A stretch of DNA of 64,000 nt from Rhodobacteraceae bacterium QY30 (GCA_002356635.1 CP023454.1:2340501-2404500); one strand, 5' to 3'. Positions 35,496 through 44,128 are shown, counted from the first letter of the stretch. The notes: a model not told the origin generated them from the sequence alone. Made by a program: numbers and translations.

Positions 35496-37982
35496 ATGAC
35501 CGGAACCGCGCCTGACCTCAGCGTGATCATCCCCACCCACAACCGCCGCGCTGCGCTGATCCGCGCGCTGGAGGCGTTGGCGGCGCAGACCCTGGTCCCC
35601 ACCCGGTTCGAGGTCGTGGTCGTTATGGACGCCGTCACCGACGACACGCCCGCCGCCCTTGCGGCCAGGACCTGGCCCTTTGATCTCAGCGCCATCGTGC
35701 CGCCCGGCCGCGGCGCTGCGGGTGCACGCAACGCGGGGGCCGGCCAGGCGCGGGGGGACCGCATCGTTTTCATGGATGACGACATGGTTCCCGCACCGGG
35801 TTTCCTGGCGGCGCATCTTCATGCTGCAGAAGGCGGCACGAAAGTGGTGGTGATTGGCCACTCCGCGCCCAGGATGGTGGATCGCGGCTGGTCGGGTCAA
35901 TTGCTGGAGCGGTGGTGGACGGCCCAGTTCCAGGCGATGACCGCGCCGGATCACCGGTTCAGCCACCTGGACGTGATGAGCGGCAATCTGTCCTTGCCGC
36001 GCGCGCTGTTCCTGGCGGCGGGCGGCTTTGACGAAACCCTGCCGGTGCGCGAGGATTACGAACTGGGCTACCGGCTTCTTTGCGCAGGTGCGACGTTGCG
36101 GTTCGCGGCCGGGGCGCTGGCCTGGCATCATGACGCCAGCACCGCATCGCGCAACCTCATGCGGGCCGGAACCGAAGGCCGGGCCGATGTCATGGTCGCC
36201 CGCAAACACCCCGAGCTGTTCGACGACCTGAAGGCCGCCGGCATGTCGCGCCCCACGGTGGGGGGACGGATGCTGCGCCGGATGCTGTTCGGCGCCCCGT
36301 TGCTGGGGAATGCGCTTTTCGGGCTGACGGGCGCACTGCTGCCGGTGCTGCGCGGGTTGGGCCTGCGCACGCGCTGGCAACAGCTGAACGATTACCGGCG
36401 CGCCTTCGCCTACCATCGCGGCGTGGCGCGGGAAGCCGGCAGTCCCGCCGCCTTTGACCGGCTGGCGGCCGAAGCGCGCCGCGTGCGGCCGGATCCCGCG
36501 CCTTTTGCCGTGGACGTGCTGGGCGATCTGGAGGCCGCGCGGGCAGAGGTGGACCGGCGCGCGCCCTCGGGCATCCGGCTTTGCTGCGGCGCGGCCGTGA
36601 TCGGGCACCTCCCCGACGATCCCGGCGCCGAGCCGCTGGCACGGCGGCATCTGGACGGGCTTCTGGACCGCACGCTTTACCGCTGGGCGCCGGCCCGACG
36701 GCTGTCTGCGGATCTGCCGCCCCTGCCCCGCGACCTGCCCGACTGGATCGGCGCCCTGCCCGTCCGCGCGCCGGAGCACACCGCCTCGCTGGCGGAACTG
36801 GACCTGGCCGACTGGAACCTGACTGCGAAAGAGGTCCGTGGTGGCTATCCGCTGCGGATCCTGGTCCGGCGCGGTGCCACGCCGCTGGGCTGGGTAACGC
36901 TGGCGGAACGGCTTGAGCCGGGCACCTTCTGGGACACCCTGCGCGATCATGTCCTGGGTGACGCTGACATCAGTTCCCGCGCGCTCCGCGCCCTGCTGGT
37001 GCCGGAGCAGGATCCGGCGCCCATGCCGCCGATCAGCGTCGTGGTCTGCACCCGCGACCGGACCGACAACCTGGCCCGCTGCCTGACGGCGCTTCGGGCG
37101 CTGGAATATCCCGACTACCAGATCCTTGTCGTCGACAACGCCCCCGCTACCAATGCGACGCGCGCCCTTGTCGCTTCGCTGCCCGGCGTGGACTACACCT
37201 GCGAGCCGCGACCGGGGCTGGACTGGGCACGCAATCACGGGCTGGCCCAGGCCGCCCACGACATCGTCGCCTTCACCGATGACGACACGATGGCCGACCG
37301 TCACTGGCTGCGCGGCATCGCCGGGGCCTTCGCGGACCCGGATGTGGGTCTGGTGACGGGGCTTGTCGCGCCGATGAAGCTGGACACGCCGGCGCGGACC
37401 TATTTCGAGGATGTCTACGGCGGCATGGGCAAGGGCTTCGACGCGTTCCTGCGCACCAACGACCGCCGCGCCACCGACCTGCTTTGGGCCAGCGAATACG
37501 GCGTGGGCGCGAACATGGCCTTTCGCCGCGCGGTGCTGGCGCGGACGGGACCGTTCGATCCGGGGCTGGATGTGGGCACTCCCACGCGGGGCGGCGGCGA
37601 CATCGAGATGTTCCATCGCGCGGTGGCGCGCGGCGTGACCCTTGCCTATCAGCCCGCCGCCTTCGTCTGGCACGAACATCGCGCCGATGTGGCGGGGCTG
37701 CACCGGCAACTGGCGGACAACGGCAGCGGTTTCGGTGCCTATCTGCTGACCTGCGCGCGCAACCGCACCGTGCCGCTGCCCGCCATCCTGGTCTTTGCGC
37801 TGCGCGACTGGGTCGGCCGCTGGATGGTGCGGCGGATGGTCCGGCCCGGGGGCCACAGTCGCGGGCTGGTTGCCGCCGAGGTCACGGGTCTGCTAAAAGC
37901 CGTTCACGGTTACAGAAAAGCGCGCACCCTGGCGGCCCGGTCCGCCCGCGGGGCGCCCGATCAGGCCACGCCCGTGAAATGA
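35496..37982 (+). CDS. Double glycosyltransferase: two GT2 domains in one chain
   Basis: An 828-residue protein. The first GT2 domain (residues ~5-300) has SVIIPTHNRRAALIRALEAL, FMDDDMVPAPGFL and VREDYELGYRLL. A linker (~300-500) includes an accessory domain related to the start of the previous protein (GGYPLRILVRRGATPLGWVT). The second GT2 domain (~508-800) has SVVVCTRDRTDNLARCLTAL, FTDDDTMADRHWL, GVGANMAFRRAVL and GGGDIEMFHRAV. Both domains keep their acidic metal and catalytic residues, so both may be active, for example adding two sugars in turn. Its stop overlaps the permease start (ATGA). Confidence 0.88.
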   Translation: MTGTAPDLSVIIPTHNRRAALIRALEALAAQTLVPTRFEVVVVMDAVTDDTPAALAARTWPFDLSAIVPPGRGAAGARNAGAGQARGDRIVFMDDDMVPAPGFLAAHLHAAEGGTKVVVIGHSAPRMVDRGWSGQLLERWWTAQFQAMTAPDHRFSHLDVMSGNLSLPRALFLAAGGFDETLPVREDYELGYRLLCAGATLRFAAGALAWHHDASTASRNLMRAGTEGRADVMVARKHPELFDDLKAAGMSRPTVGGRMLRRMLFGAPLLGNALFGLTGALLPVLRGLGLRTRWQQLNDYRRAFAYHRGVAREAGSPAAFDRLAAEARRVRPDPAPFAVDVLGDLEAARAEVDRRAPSGIRLCCGAAVIGHLPDDPGAEPLARRHLDGLLDRTLYRWAPARRLSADLPPLPRDLPDWIGALPVRAPEHTASLAELDLADWNLTAKEVRGGYPLRILVRRGATPLGWVTLAERLEPGTFWDTLRDHVLGDADISSRALRALLVPEQDPAPMPPISVVVCTRDRTDNLARCLTALRALEYPDYQILVVDNAPATNATRALVASLPGVDYTCEPRPGLDWARNHGLAQAAHDIVAFTDDDTMADRHWLRGIAGAFADPDVGLVTGLVAPMKLDTPARTYFEDVYGGMGKGFDAFLRTNDRRATDLLWASEYGVGANMAFRRAVLARTGPFDPGLDVGTPTRGGGDIEMFHRAVARGVTLAYQPAAFVWHEHRADVAGLHRQLADNGSGFGAYLLTCARNRTVPLPAILVFALRDWVGRWMVRRMVRPGGHSRGLVAAEVTGLLKAVHGYRKARTLAARSARGAPDQATPVK

Positions 37983-38758
37983 CTGCGCTCCGCCTTCGAT
38001 CACTTCGACACGTCGTGGACGTGATTTCGGTGCTGGTCTGGCGCGACCAGAAATCGCGCTACAAAAGCACGGGGATGGGCGTGGTCTGGGCCATTGCCAG
38101 CCCGGTGCTGTTCCTTCTGACCTTCTACCTGCTGTTCCGCGTCGTCCTGCCGCTGAACATCCCGAACTATGCCTCGCATCTATTCATCGGACTGGTGTTC
38201 TGGACCTGGCTCCAGACCACGACGATGGAGGCCGTGACCTGCATCGTCCAGAACCCGGGCCTGGTGAACCAGCCGCGCTTTCCGACGGTGGCCCTGCCGC
38301 TGGCGGCGACGACCTCGAACCTGGTCACGCTGCTTCTGACCTTGCCGCTTTTGCTGGTGATCCTCTGGTTCGAAGGCGCCCGGATCGGGCCCTCGGTCGT
38401 GCTGCTGCCTTTGCTGGTGGCCTGCCAGTTCGTCTTTGTCCTGGCCGTCGCCTATTTTGTGGCGGCGCTGAACGTGGTGTTCCGCGACATGCAGTATATC
38501 GTGCCGATCCTGCTGCAACTGGGCTACTTCACCACGCCGATCTTCTACGACGCCGCGTCGATTCCGGACCGCGCGCGGTTCATCCTGGGCTTCAACCCGA
38601 TGATGCAGCTGATCGAGGCGCACCGCCGGATCCTGATCCACGGCGAATGGCCGGCGCTGGCCCCCATCGCCGCCGTGATGGCGGGAAGCCTTCTTGCGCT
38701 TTGGTTTGCATTCCGGTTCTTCCGCCTCGCTTCGCTGCGGTTTCTGGAGGAAATCTGA
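37979..38758 (+). CDS. Polysaccharide ABC exporter permease (Wzm/TagG type)
   Basis: Inner-membrane protein of 259 residues with about six spans, of the ABC-2 polysaccharide export group. N-terminal amphipathic part WRDQKSRYKSTGMGVVW, then LTFYLLFRVVLPLNIPNYASHL, FWTWLQTTTMEA, and the late VVFRDMQYIVPILLQLGYFTTPIFY, which is the typical signature. It partners the ATPase encoded directly downstream, with no gap. ATG 37979 overlaps the glycosyltransferase stop by four bases; the frame open upstream is a shadow within that gene. Confidence 0.92.
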   Translation: MTALRLRSLRHVVDVISVLVWRDQKSRYKSTGMGVVWAIASPVLFLLTFYLLFRVVLPLNIPNYASHLFIGLVFWTWLQTTTMEAVTCIVQNPGLVNQPRFPTVALPLAATTSNLVTLLLTLPLLLVILWFEGARIGPSVVLLPLLVACQFVFVLAVAYFVAALNVVFRDMQYIVPILLQLGYFTTPIFYDAASIPDRARFILGFNPMMQLIEAHRRILIHGEWPALAPIAAVMAGSLLALWFAFRFFRLASLRFLEEI

Positions 38759-40015
38759 ATGGAGGTCATGCTGCGGGCCGAGGGCTTGGGAAAATCCTTC
38801 CGTCACACCGTCGCCGATGGTCCGCGCACCTTTCGCCAGTGGGTCGAGGGCGGCTTCCTGAAGCGCCGCGGCCGGGCCAGGGGCCGCTTCTGGGCGCTGC
38901 GCGATGTCGGTTTCACCGTGGAACGCGGCGAGATGGTCGGCGTGATCGGGCACAATGGTTCGGGCAAGTCGACACTCCTGCGGCTTCTGGGCGGGGTGAT
39001 GCAGCCCGACGAAGGCCGCGTGACCACCGCCGCGCCGATCCACGGGCTTCTGGAGTTGAACACAGGTATGCACCCGGACCTGAGCGGGCGCGAAAACATC
39101 CTGATCAATGGCGTCCTGGGCGGCCTTCTGAAGGGCGAAGTGCAGGCCCGGATGGAGGCGATCATCGCCTTTGCGGAACTGGAGGACCATATCGACGACC
39201 CGGTGCGGACCTATAGCAGCGGGATGAAACTGCGACTGGGCTTTGCCATCGCGGTCCATGTCGACCCGGAAGTCCTGTTGATCGACGAAGTGCTTGCGGT
39301 GGGGGACATGGCTTTCCAGCAGAAGTGCCTGGACCGGATTGCGGCCTTCAAGGCGCAGGGCTGCGCGATCGTGCTGATCAGTCACGACATCGGCCAGGTA
39401 AAGACCTTCTGCGACAAGGTGCTCTGGATGGATCACGGCCGGGTGCGGGCCATGGGTCCGGCAGAGGAGGTGGTCCACGCCTACACCACCGCCATGACGC
39501 GGGAAACCAGGCGGCGCACGCCATCCGACCTGCCCGATGCCTTCACGGCGCAAGGCGTCCGGCTTCGGTCAGGCGAAAACCGGCTTGGCTCGCAAGAGAT
39601 AACGCTTTCCGATGTCGTGCTGCTGGACGCCCAGGGACAGGCCACCAACCGCATCGCCGTCGGCGCGCCACTGACGTTGCGCGCGGTGCTGAATGCCGAC
39701 CGGCGGATCGAGACCGCGCAGGTCAGCGTGTCGATCGCGAATGCGGACGGCACGCCCTGCCTGGACGTGAACACCGAAAACGACGCGGTCGCCCTGCCGC
39801 CCCTTCACGGGTCACTCTCGGTGACGCTGGACCTGGCGCGCCTGGACCTGGCGCCGGGGCTTTACCGGGCCAGCGTCGGCGTCTGGGAAAAGGGCTGGAG
39901 CCATGCCTACGACTTCCACGTCGACGCCTATCGGCTGGAGGTGACGGACGGGCGGAAGGTCAGCGGCGTGCTGTCGCCGCCGCGTCACTGGGTGATCAGC
40001 GGCGCGGTCTCCTGA
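38759..40015 (+). CDS. Polysaccharide ABC exporter ATPase with C-terminal domain (Wzt type)
   Basis: ATPase of 418 residues. Nucleotide-binding domain 1-~250: Walker A GHNGSGKST (~64-72), signature YSSGMKLRLGFA (~151), Walker B LLIDEVLAVGDMAF. Residues ~275-418 form an extra beta-rich domain (LTLRAVLNADRRIETAQVSV, LDVNTENDAVALP, LYRASVGVWEKGWSHAYDFH) like the Wzt carbohydrate-binding domain that recognises the finished O-antigen end. This implies export of a complete glycan with a recognised terminus. Its 3' end overlaps the convergent GT2 gene by 31 bases. Confidence 0.92.
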   Translation: MEVMLRAEGLGKSFRHTVADGPRTFRQWVEGGFLKRRGRARGRFWALRDVGFTVERGEMVGVIGHNGSGKSTLLRLLGGVMQPDEGRVTTAAPIHGLLELNTGMHPDLSGRENILINGVLGGLLKGEVQARMEAIIAFAELEDHIDDPVRTYSSGMKLRLGFAIAVHVDPEVLLIDEVLAVGDMAFQQKCLDRIAAFKAQGCAIVLISHDIGQVKTFCDKVLWMDHGRVRAMGPAEEVVHAYTTAMTRETRRRTPSDLPDAFTAQGVRLRSGENRLGSQEITLSDVVLLDAQGQATNRIAVGAPLTLRAVLNADRRIETAQVSVSIANADGTPCLDVNTENDAVALPPLHGSLSVTLDLARLDLAPGLYRASVGVWEKGWSHAYDFHVDAYRLEVTDGRKVSGVLSPPRHWVISGAVS

Positions 40016-41022
40016 GCGGGCAGCGACTCGTCCGGGCCCTGGGGCCGCGCGAGATAGGCGAAGGGCCGGCCACCGTCGCGCACCCAGTCCGACAGGCACA
40101 CCTTTTCCGCCCCCCCGTCCCGGATGGATCTGAGCTTCATCGCGTGCAGCGTCCTCAGTTCCGGGGTCAGGAACCAGAGCGGGTTCAGCACGTAGGCTTC
40201 GAACAACAGGCGCAGCACGGTGCGATAGTGACCGTGACGCCGGAAGCTGGGCAGGAGCCAGCCGTTCAGCACCGTCCGGCCATTCGCAAAGCATCGGCCG
40301 GGTGTGGCGGGGAATTCCTCGCGGATGTCGGCCATCACGGTGCGCACGGCGCGGAGTTGGTTCTGCGGATTGCCCTGCGACATGCCTTCGTGCACCAGGC
40401 GGTAGCCGACCAGCACCTGAGGCACCAGCACCGGGGCGGCGGCGGCGGCCATGCGCAGGCACATCTTCCAGTCCTCGGCCCCTTCGGCGCGCCGGGCGCG
40501 GAGAGAGGCGTCATAGCCCCCCACCCGCTCCAGCGCGGAGCGCCGGAACATCGCCGCGCTGCCGTTCCCGACAGAATTCAGCGACAAGAGGCCCTGGAAG
40601 TCGTGGCGTGGCACATAGGGCCATTCGGGGCCGGGAATCAGGCGGTTCTGCGTATCGAACCGGAAGGAATAGGCATAGGCAAACGGCGCTTCGGGCGTTT
40701 CATCAAGGGCCTGCGACACGATCCGCAGGTAATCCGGGTGCCAGATGTCATCGGAATCAAGGAAGGCCACATAATCTCCCCTGGCCTGCCGGAAACCGGC
40801 ATTCCGGGCCGCCGCAAGGCCCACGTTCCGCTGCCGGACAACCTTGATGCGCGGGTCGCGAACGGCAAAGCGCCGGATAAGCGCGGCGGTGCCATCGGTT
40901 GATCCGTCATCGACGATGATGACTTCGAAATCGGAAAGTGTCTGGGCCCGGACCGATGCCAGCGTATCGGCAAGGGACCAGGCGGCATTGTAAGCCGGGA
41001 TGACCACGGAAATGTCGGTCAT
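39985..41022 (-). CDS. Glycosyltransferase family 2
   Basis: GT2 enzyme of 345 residues. Features: ISVVIPAYNAAWSLADTLAS, VDDGSTDGTAALIRRF, NVGLAAARNAGFRQARGDYV-type region, the DxD motif FLDSDDIWHPDYLRI, and AEDWKMCLRMA as the catalytic segment. The C-terminal ~100 residues contain an amphipathic, Arg-rich segment (FRRHGHYRTVLRLLFEAYVL) that may associate with the membrane. It faces the Wzm/Wzt operon and overlaps wzt at the 3' end, so it probably serves the same glycan but is separately expressed. ATG 41022 gives the usual GT2 start. Confidence 0.88.
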   Translation of the reverse strand: MTDISVVIPAYNAAWSLADTLASVRAQTLSDFEVIIVDDGSTDGTAALIRRFAVRDPRIKVVRQRNVGLAAARNAGFRQARGDYVAFLDSDDIWHPDYLRIVSQALDETPEAPFAYAYSFRFDTQNRLIPGPEWPYVPRHDFQGLLSLNSVGNGSAAMFRRSALERVGGYDASLRARRAEGAEDWKMCLRMAAAAAPVLVPQVLVGYRLVHEGMSQGNPQNQLRAVRTVMADIREEFPATPGRCFANGRTVLNGWLLPSFRRHGHYRTVLRLLFEAYVLNPLWFLTPELRTLHAMKLRSIRDGGAEKVCLSDWVRDGGRPFAYLARPQGPDESLPAQETAPLITQ

Positions 41023-41138
41023 GCTGTTACCCCCTTCGAACACCCACACCGCACAACGCCAAGGGGCGTCGGGCGGGTCCATACTCTCTACCAACGGAAG
41101 GCTCAGGTGCCTGCTGACAACTGCGTGTCCGGGGAGTC

Positions 41139-41178
41139 AAACGGCCGTTTACAGCTCATTGTTTAGCCCCGTGGGGCG
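41139..41178. promoter_or_regulatory. Palindrome and hairpin between two minus-strand genes
   Basis: AAACGGCCGTTT (41139-41150) is a perfect 12-base palindrome. GCCCC-GT-GGGGC (41167-41178) lies right next to the stop of the endonuclease-family gene and could end its transcript. The palindrome is about 117 bases upstream of the GT2 start and could be an operator for it. Confidence 0.35.
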
Positions 41179-42204
41179 TCAAAGTTCCAGGTCGATGGAA
41201 ACGGGAAAGTGATCCGAAGCGGTCAGCAGCGCCTCGCGCAGCCGGGCGTCGCGGTAGCAGGCCGGATCGTCGAACGGATGCCAGATCCGCCAGCGCGGCT
41301 TCGTCGACCGCAGATCGGGCGAAACCATGATGTAATCCAGCATCGCCGAAAAGAACTGGTCCTGCTCGGGCAGGAAGAAGCGCGCCGTGGCGGGCGCGGC
41401 GGCCAGCTTGCGGCCCAGCGCCGCGCGGGCATGGGGGTCGAACAGGCGTTCGGCCTTGGGTTCGTCCCAACCCATCACGATCTCTACGGCTGAACGGCCG
41501 AACAGCTTTTCATATTCGTCCAGCCCCGGACCATCGTTCAGATCGCCCATCACCAGCAGGCTTTCCCCCGCCCGCAGATGTTCCAGGATCCGTTCGCGCA
41601 GCCACAGGCATTGGGCCAGCTGTTCGCGCCGGTTGGCAATGGCCAGCCGCTGAACCTCGGCGTCGGTGGTGGCATCGCGGGGCGCCTTGGATTTCAGGTG
41701 GACGCCGATCATGCGGAACTCGCGCCCCTTGGCGGTGCGGGCCGCGATCTCCAGCGGGGGCTTGTTGAACCGGATCGTATCGACCTTGCCATCGATGTTC
41801 AGGTCGATCCGCGTCTGGGTATCAAAGCGCGGCGCCCGCCCGTCGCCCGGAACGCCCCCCTGCGGATCGTGGAACACCGCCAGCCGGTCGGGATCGTAGA
41901 GGAAGGCGATTTCCTGCTGCGTTTCATTGGCATAGCCGATCAGACAACTGCGGGCGCGCAGGTGAAAGCGTTCGGCAAAGGCTTCCAGCATCGCCGGGGT
42001 CGGATGACGCCGGGGGTCGTGGTCCGGGGCCTCGACGATCATCACCCCGTCGGCATCCATCGCGCGGAAGACGGCCCCCAGGGCGTGCAACTGCTCGTGC
42101 CGCGTCACCTCATACCGCGATGAGGGCATGTCGTCGTCCAGAATACGCCCCCGGCGGTCGAACAGACCGATGAACCATTCGATGTTATAGGTCGCGATCC
42201 GCAT
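41179..42204 (-). CDS. Endonuclease/exonuclease/phosphatase family protein
   Basis: A 341-residue protein with the metal-dependent EEP phosphodiesterase fold. Motifs: MRIATYNIEWF at the start, MIGVHLKSKAPRDA, VMGDLNDGPGLDEYE and the terminal LTASDHFPVSIDL. No signal peptide, so probably cytoplasmic. The substrate may be nucleic acid or a phospho-compound. ATG 42204 lies inside the end of the J-domain gene (20-base overlap), suggesting coupled expression; the upstream in-frame extension lacks similarity. Confidence 0.83.
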   Translation of the reverse strand: MRIATYNIEWFIGLFDRRGRILDDDMPSSRYEVTRHEQLHALGAVFRAMDADGVMIVEAPDHDPRRHPTPAMLEAFAERFHLRARSCLIGYANETQQEIAFLYDPDRLAVFHDPQGGVPGDGRAPRFDTQTRIDLNIDGKVDTIRFNKPPLEIAARTAKGREFRMIGVHLKSKAPRDATTDAEVQRLAIANRREQLAQCLWLRERILEHLRAGESLLVMGDLNDGPGLDEYEKLFGRSAVEIVMGWDEPKAERLFDPHARAALGRKLAAAPATARFFLPEQDQFFSAMLDYIMVSPDLRSTKPRWRIWHPFDDPACYRDARLREALLTASDHFPVSIDLEL

Positions 42205-42928
42205 TCGCCGCCTCTTTTGCCTGCCGTTCGGCGCGGATATCCTCCCAGGCCTTGTTGATATCGACAAGCCGCCGTTCCGCCAACCGCAGCGCCTCGGGCG
42301 GCAACCCCCGAGAGATCAGACGGTCCGGGTGCGTTTCGCGGACCGCCTTGGCCCAGGCAGCCCGGACCACGTCGTCCGGGGCATCTGGCGCAACGCCCAG
42401 GATGTCATAGGGATCGGGCGGCGCTTCGGGGACGAAGCGGGACATCATGCCGCGGAAACAGCCATCCGACAGGCCGAAGATCCGTGCGACGTCGCGCAGG
42501 AAAGCGTCTTCGTGGGGGTGGTATTCGCCGTCCGCCGTGGCAATGTGAAACAGCCCTTCCAGCACGTCGACCAGCGCCGGATCGCCCGATCCGAACAGCG
42601 CACCGATCTTGCGGGCATAGGCGTCATAGCCCGCCACGTCCTGCCGGGCCAGGTTGAAGACCCGGGCGGCATTCTGTTCCTCGGACGGGGCAATCGCGAA
42701 GACCTCACGGAAGGCCGCCACCTCGTCCCGCGTCACCAGCCCATCGGCCTTGGCCATCTTGGCGCCCAGTGCGATGACGGCAATGGTGAAACCGACCGAT
42801 CGTTCCGGCGCCGACTGCAGCCGGTCGAACACCACCGACAGCCCCTGCCCTCGCGCAAGCGCGGCAAGCGCATCGCCGATGCGGGTCCAGATCGACCTGG
42901 GCGGAGTGGGTGTTTCGGTCACGGCCAT
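42185..42928 (-). CDS. TerB-like plus J-domain protein (DjlA-like)
   Basis: A 247-residue protein. A TerB-type helical domain (~45-165: GFTIAVIALGAKMAKADGLV, ATADGEYHPHEDAFLRDVAR) is followed by a C-terminal J domain (~170-235) with DPYDILGVAPDAPDDVV and the HPD tripeptide in ETHPDRL, needed to stimulate DnaK. DjlA of enteric bacteria has the same order but also an N-terminal membrane span, absent here, so this form is probably soluble. Overlaps the next gene by 20 bases. Confidence 0.87.
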   Translation of the reverse strand: MAVTETPTPPRSIWTRIGDALAALARGQGLSVVFDRLQSAPERSVGFTIAVIALGAKMAKADGLVTRDEVAAFREVFAIAPSEEQNAARVFNLARQDVAGYDAYARKIGALFGSGDPALVDVLEGLFHIATADGEYHPHEDAFLRDVARIFGLSDGCFRGMMSRFVPEAPPDPYDILGVAPDAPDDVVRAAWAKAVRETHPDRLISRGLPPEALRLAERRLVDINKAWEDIRAERQAKEAANADRDL

Positions 42929-42971
42929 GCGGCCAACCTATCGCGCTGCCCTGCAGAATGTCAGCAGGGTG

Positions 42972-43460
42972 TCAGAGGATTTTCTGCAAAAATACGAGAT
43001 CGAGCCAGCGGTCGAACTTGCGCCCCTGTTCGGGCAGAAGACCCACATCGACATAGCCAAGCGCCCGGTGGAACGACAGCGCACGGGTGTTTTCGCCGGT
43101 CACGGCGGCGACCATCGTGTGACCGCCGGCGGCACGCGCGTGATCCTCGACCGCGGTCATCAAGGCGCGCCCAACGCCGCGGCCCCAGGCATCGGGACCG
43201 ATGACGATCGTATGTTCCATCGAATGGGCGTAGCCGTTGCCCAGGCGGAACTGCCGGTAGGTCGCCAGGCCCAGAAGCGCCGCGCCCTCAACCGCCACGA
43301 AGAACTCCTGTCCCGCCTGGCGGCGGGTGGCGATCATTTCAGCCAGGCTCTCGGCGGTCTTTTCCTCGGACGAAAAGGTGATCGTCGTGTCCCGGATCTG
43401 CGGGTTCCATAGCCCAAGGATCGCGGCGCTGTCGGCATCTGTGGCGGGACGGACGATCAT
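42972..43460 (-). CDS. GNAT family N-acetyltransferase
   Basis: A 162-residue acetyltransferase of the phosphinothricin/Pat-like GNAT group. Features: MIVRPATDADSAAILGLWN, then the acetyl-CoA loop GPDAWGRGVGRALMTAVEDH and ENTRALSFHRALGYVDVGLL. The natural substrate is not predictable; members acetylate amino acids, antibiotics or herbicide analogues. It starts within the stop of the glyoxalase-like gene (ATGA). Confidence 0.87.
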   Translation of the reverse strand: MIVRPATDADSAAILGLWNPQIRDTTITFSSEEKTAESLAEMIATRRQAGQEFFVAVEGAALLGLATYRQFRLGNGYAHSMEHTIVIGPDAWGRGVGRALMTAVEDHARAAGGHTMVAAVTGENTRALSFHRALGYVDVGLLPEQGRKFDRWLDLVFLQKIL

Positions 43461-44065
43461 TCGAGGATCCGCAGTCCGGCAGGCGTTTCGATCACTGCCC
43501 GCATTCGTGGTTCCCCCTCACCGATCAGAACATGCGGATCATCCATCTCGACCGCGCGGCGCAGCCCGGCCGCGTCGGGGTGAAAGACCTCCAGCCGGGT
43601 CAGGCGGCAGCCGCTGTCGGGCAGGCGGTCGGCGGGGTGCAAGGTGTCCTGCCACTGGATCAGCGCGGGGTAAAGGTTGTCGAAGGGCAGCTTGCCGTCC
43701 GCCGGTATCCCCATCCGCCAGCGGAAATCGCCCCGCGCCAGCGACACCGGCCGCCCCGTCCCTTCGGGTGCCTGCGCCAGCGCCGCGTCCAGATCGGGAA
43801 CGCGCAGGATCCAGTTGGTCAGGCGCGGGCGTCCCTGGAAATGGTCCAGGTCGAACCAGCGCGGATGGGCCGGTCGGGGCGCGGTCGGGTCGATGGCGAT
43901 CACCTCAAGGTAGAAGCCCGGGCCCATCCCCAGAAGCGCATTGTGCGTGCCCATGTAACTGTGCTTGCCGCCCGGTTGCAGCGGGACGCCCAGCGCGGCT
44001 TCCACCGCCGCGATCCCCTCCTCCAGCGTCATGGCCGAAACGGCGATGTGGTCCAAGGCGCGCAT
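43457..44065 (-). CDS. VOC superfamily glyoxalase-like domain protein
   Basis: A 202-residue protein beginning MRALDHIAVSAMTLEEGIAA, with a glyoxalase-like (Glyoxalase_3 type) fold: LGVPLQPGGKHSYMGTHNAL, LEVIAIDPTAPRP and FDLDHFQGRPRLTNWIL. Metal-ligand His and Glu residues are in place at the expected strands. It is translationally coupled to the GNAT gene. It is not the usual methylmalonyl-CoA epimerase (which is shorter, ~135 residues), despite the propionyl-CoA block nearby. Confidence 0.8.
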   Translation of the reverse strand: MRALDHIAVSAMTLEEGIAAVEAALGVPLQPGGKHSYMGTHNALLGMGPGFYLEVIAIDPTAPRPAHPRWFDLDHFQGRPRLTNWILRVPDLDAALAQAPEGTGRPVSLARGDFRWRMGIPADGKLPFDNLYPALIQWQDTLHPADRLPDSGCRLTRLEVFHPDAAGLRRAVEMDDPHVLIGEGEPRMRAVIETPAGLRILE

Positions 44066-44128
44066 GAAACCGCTCCGTCAGCCGGGGTGCCCATCAGCAA
44101 GGTCACGCGAAGTCTAACCCCCGGCAGC

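Noticed and set aside
35448-37856. 802-codon minus-strand frame opposite the double GT2
   Set aside because: Shadow frame; both GT2 domains on the plus strand have intact motifs, and no family match is visible here.
32156-41022. Recent horizontal transfer of the glycan locus
   Set aside because: No integrase, transposase, tRNA border or obvious drop in GC is visible, so I do not claim transfer.
43457-44065. Methylmalonyl-CoA epimerase near the propionyl-CoA genes
   Set aside because: The protein is a larger glyoxalase-like type coupled to a GNAT gene and is separated from scpA by nhaA on the other strand.
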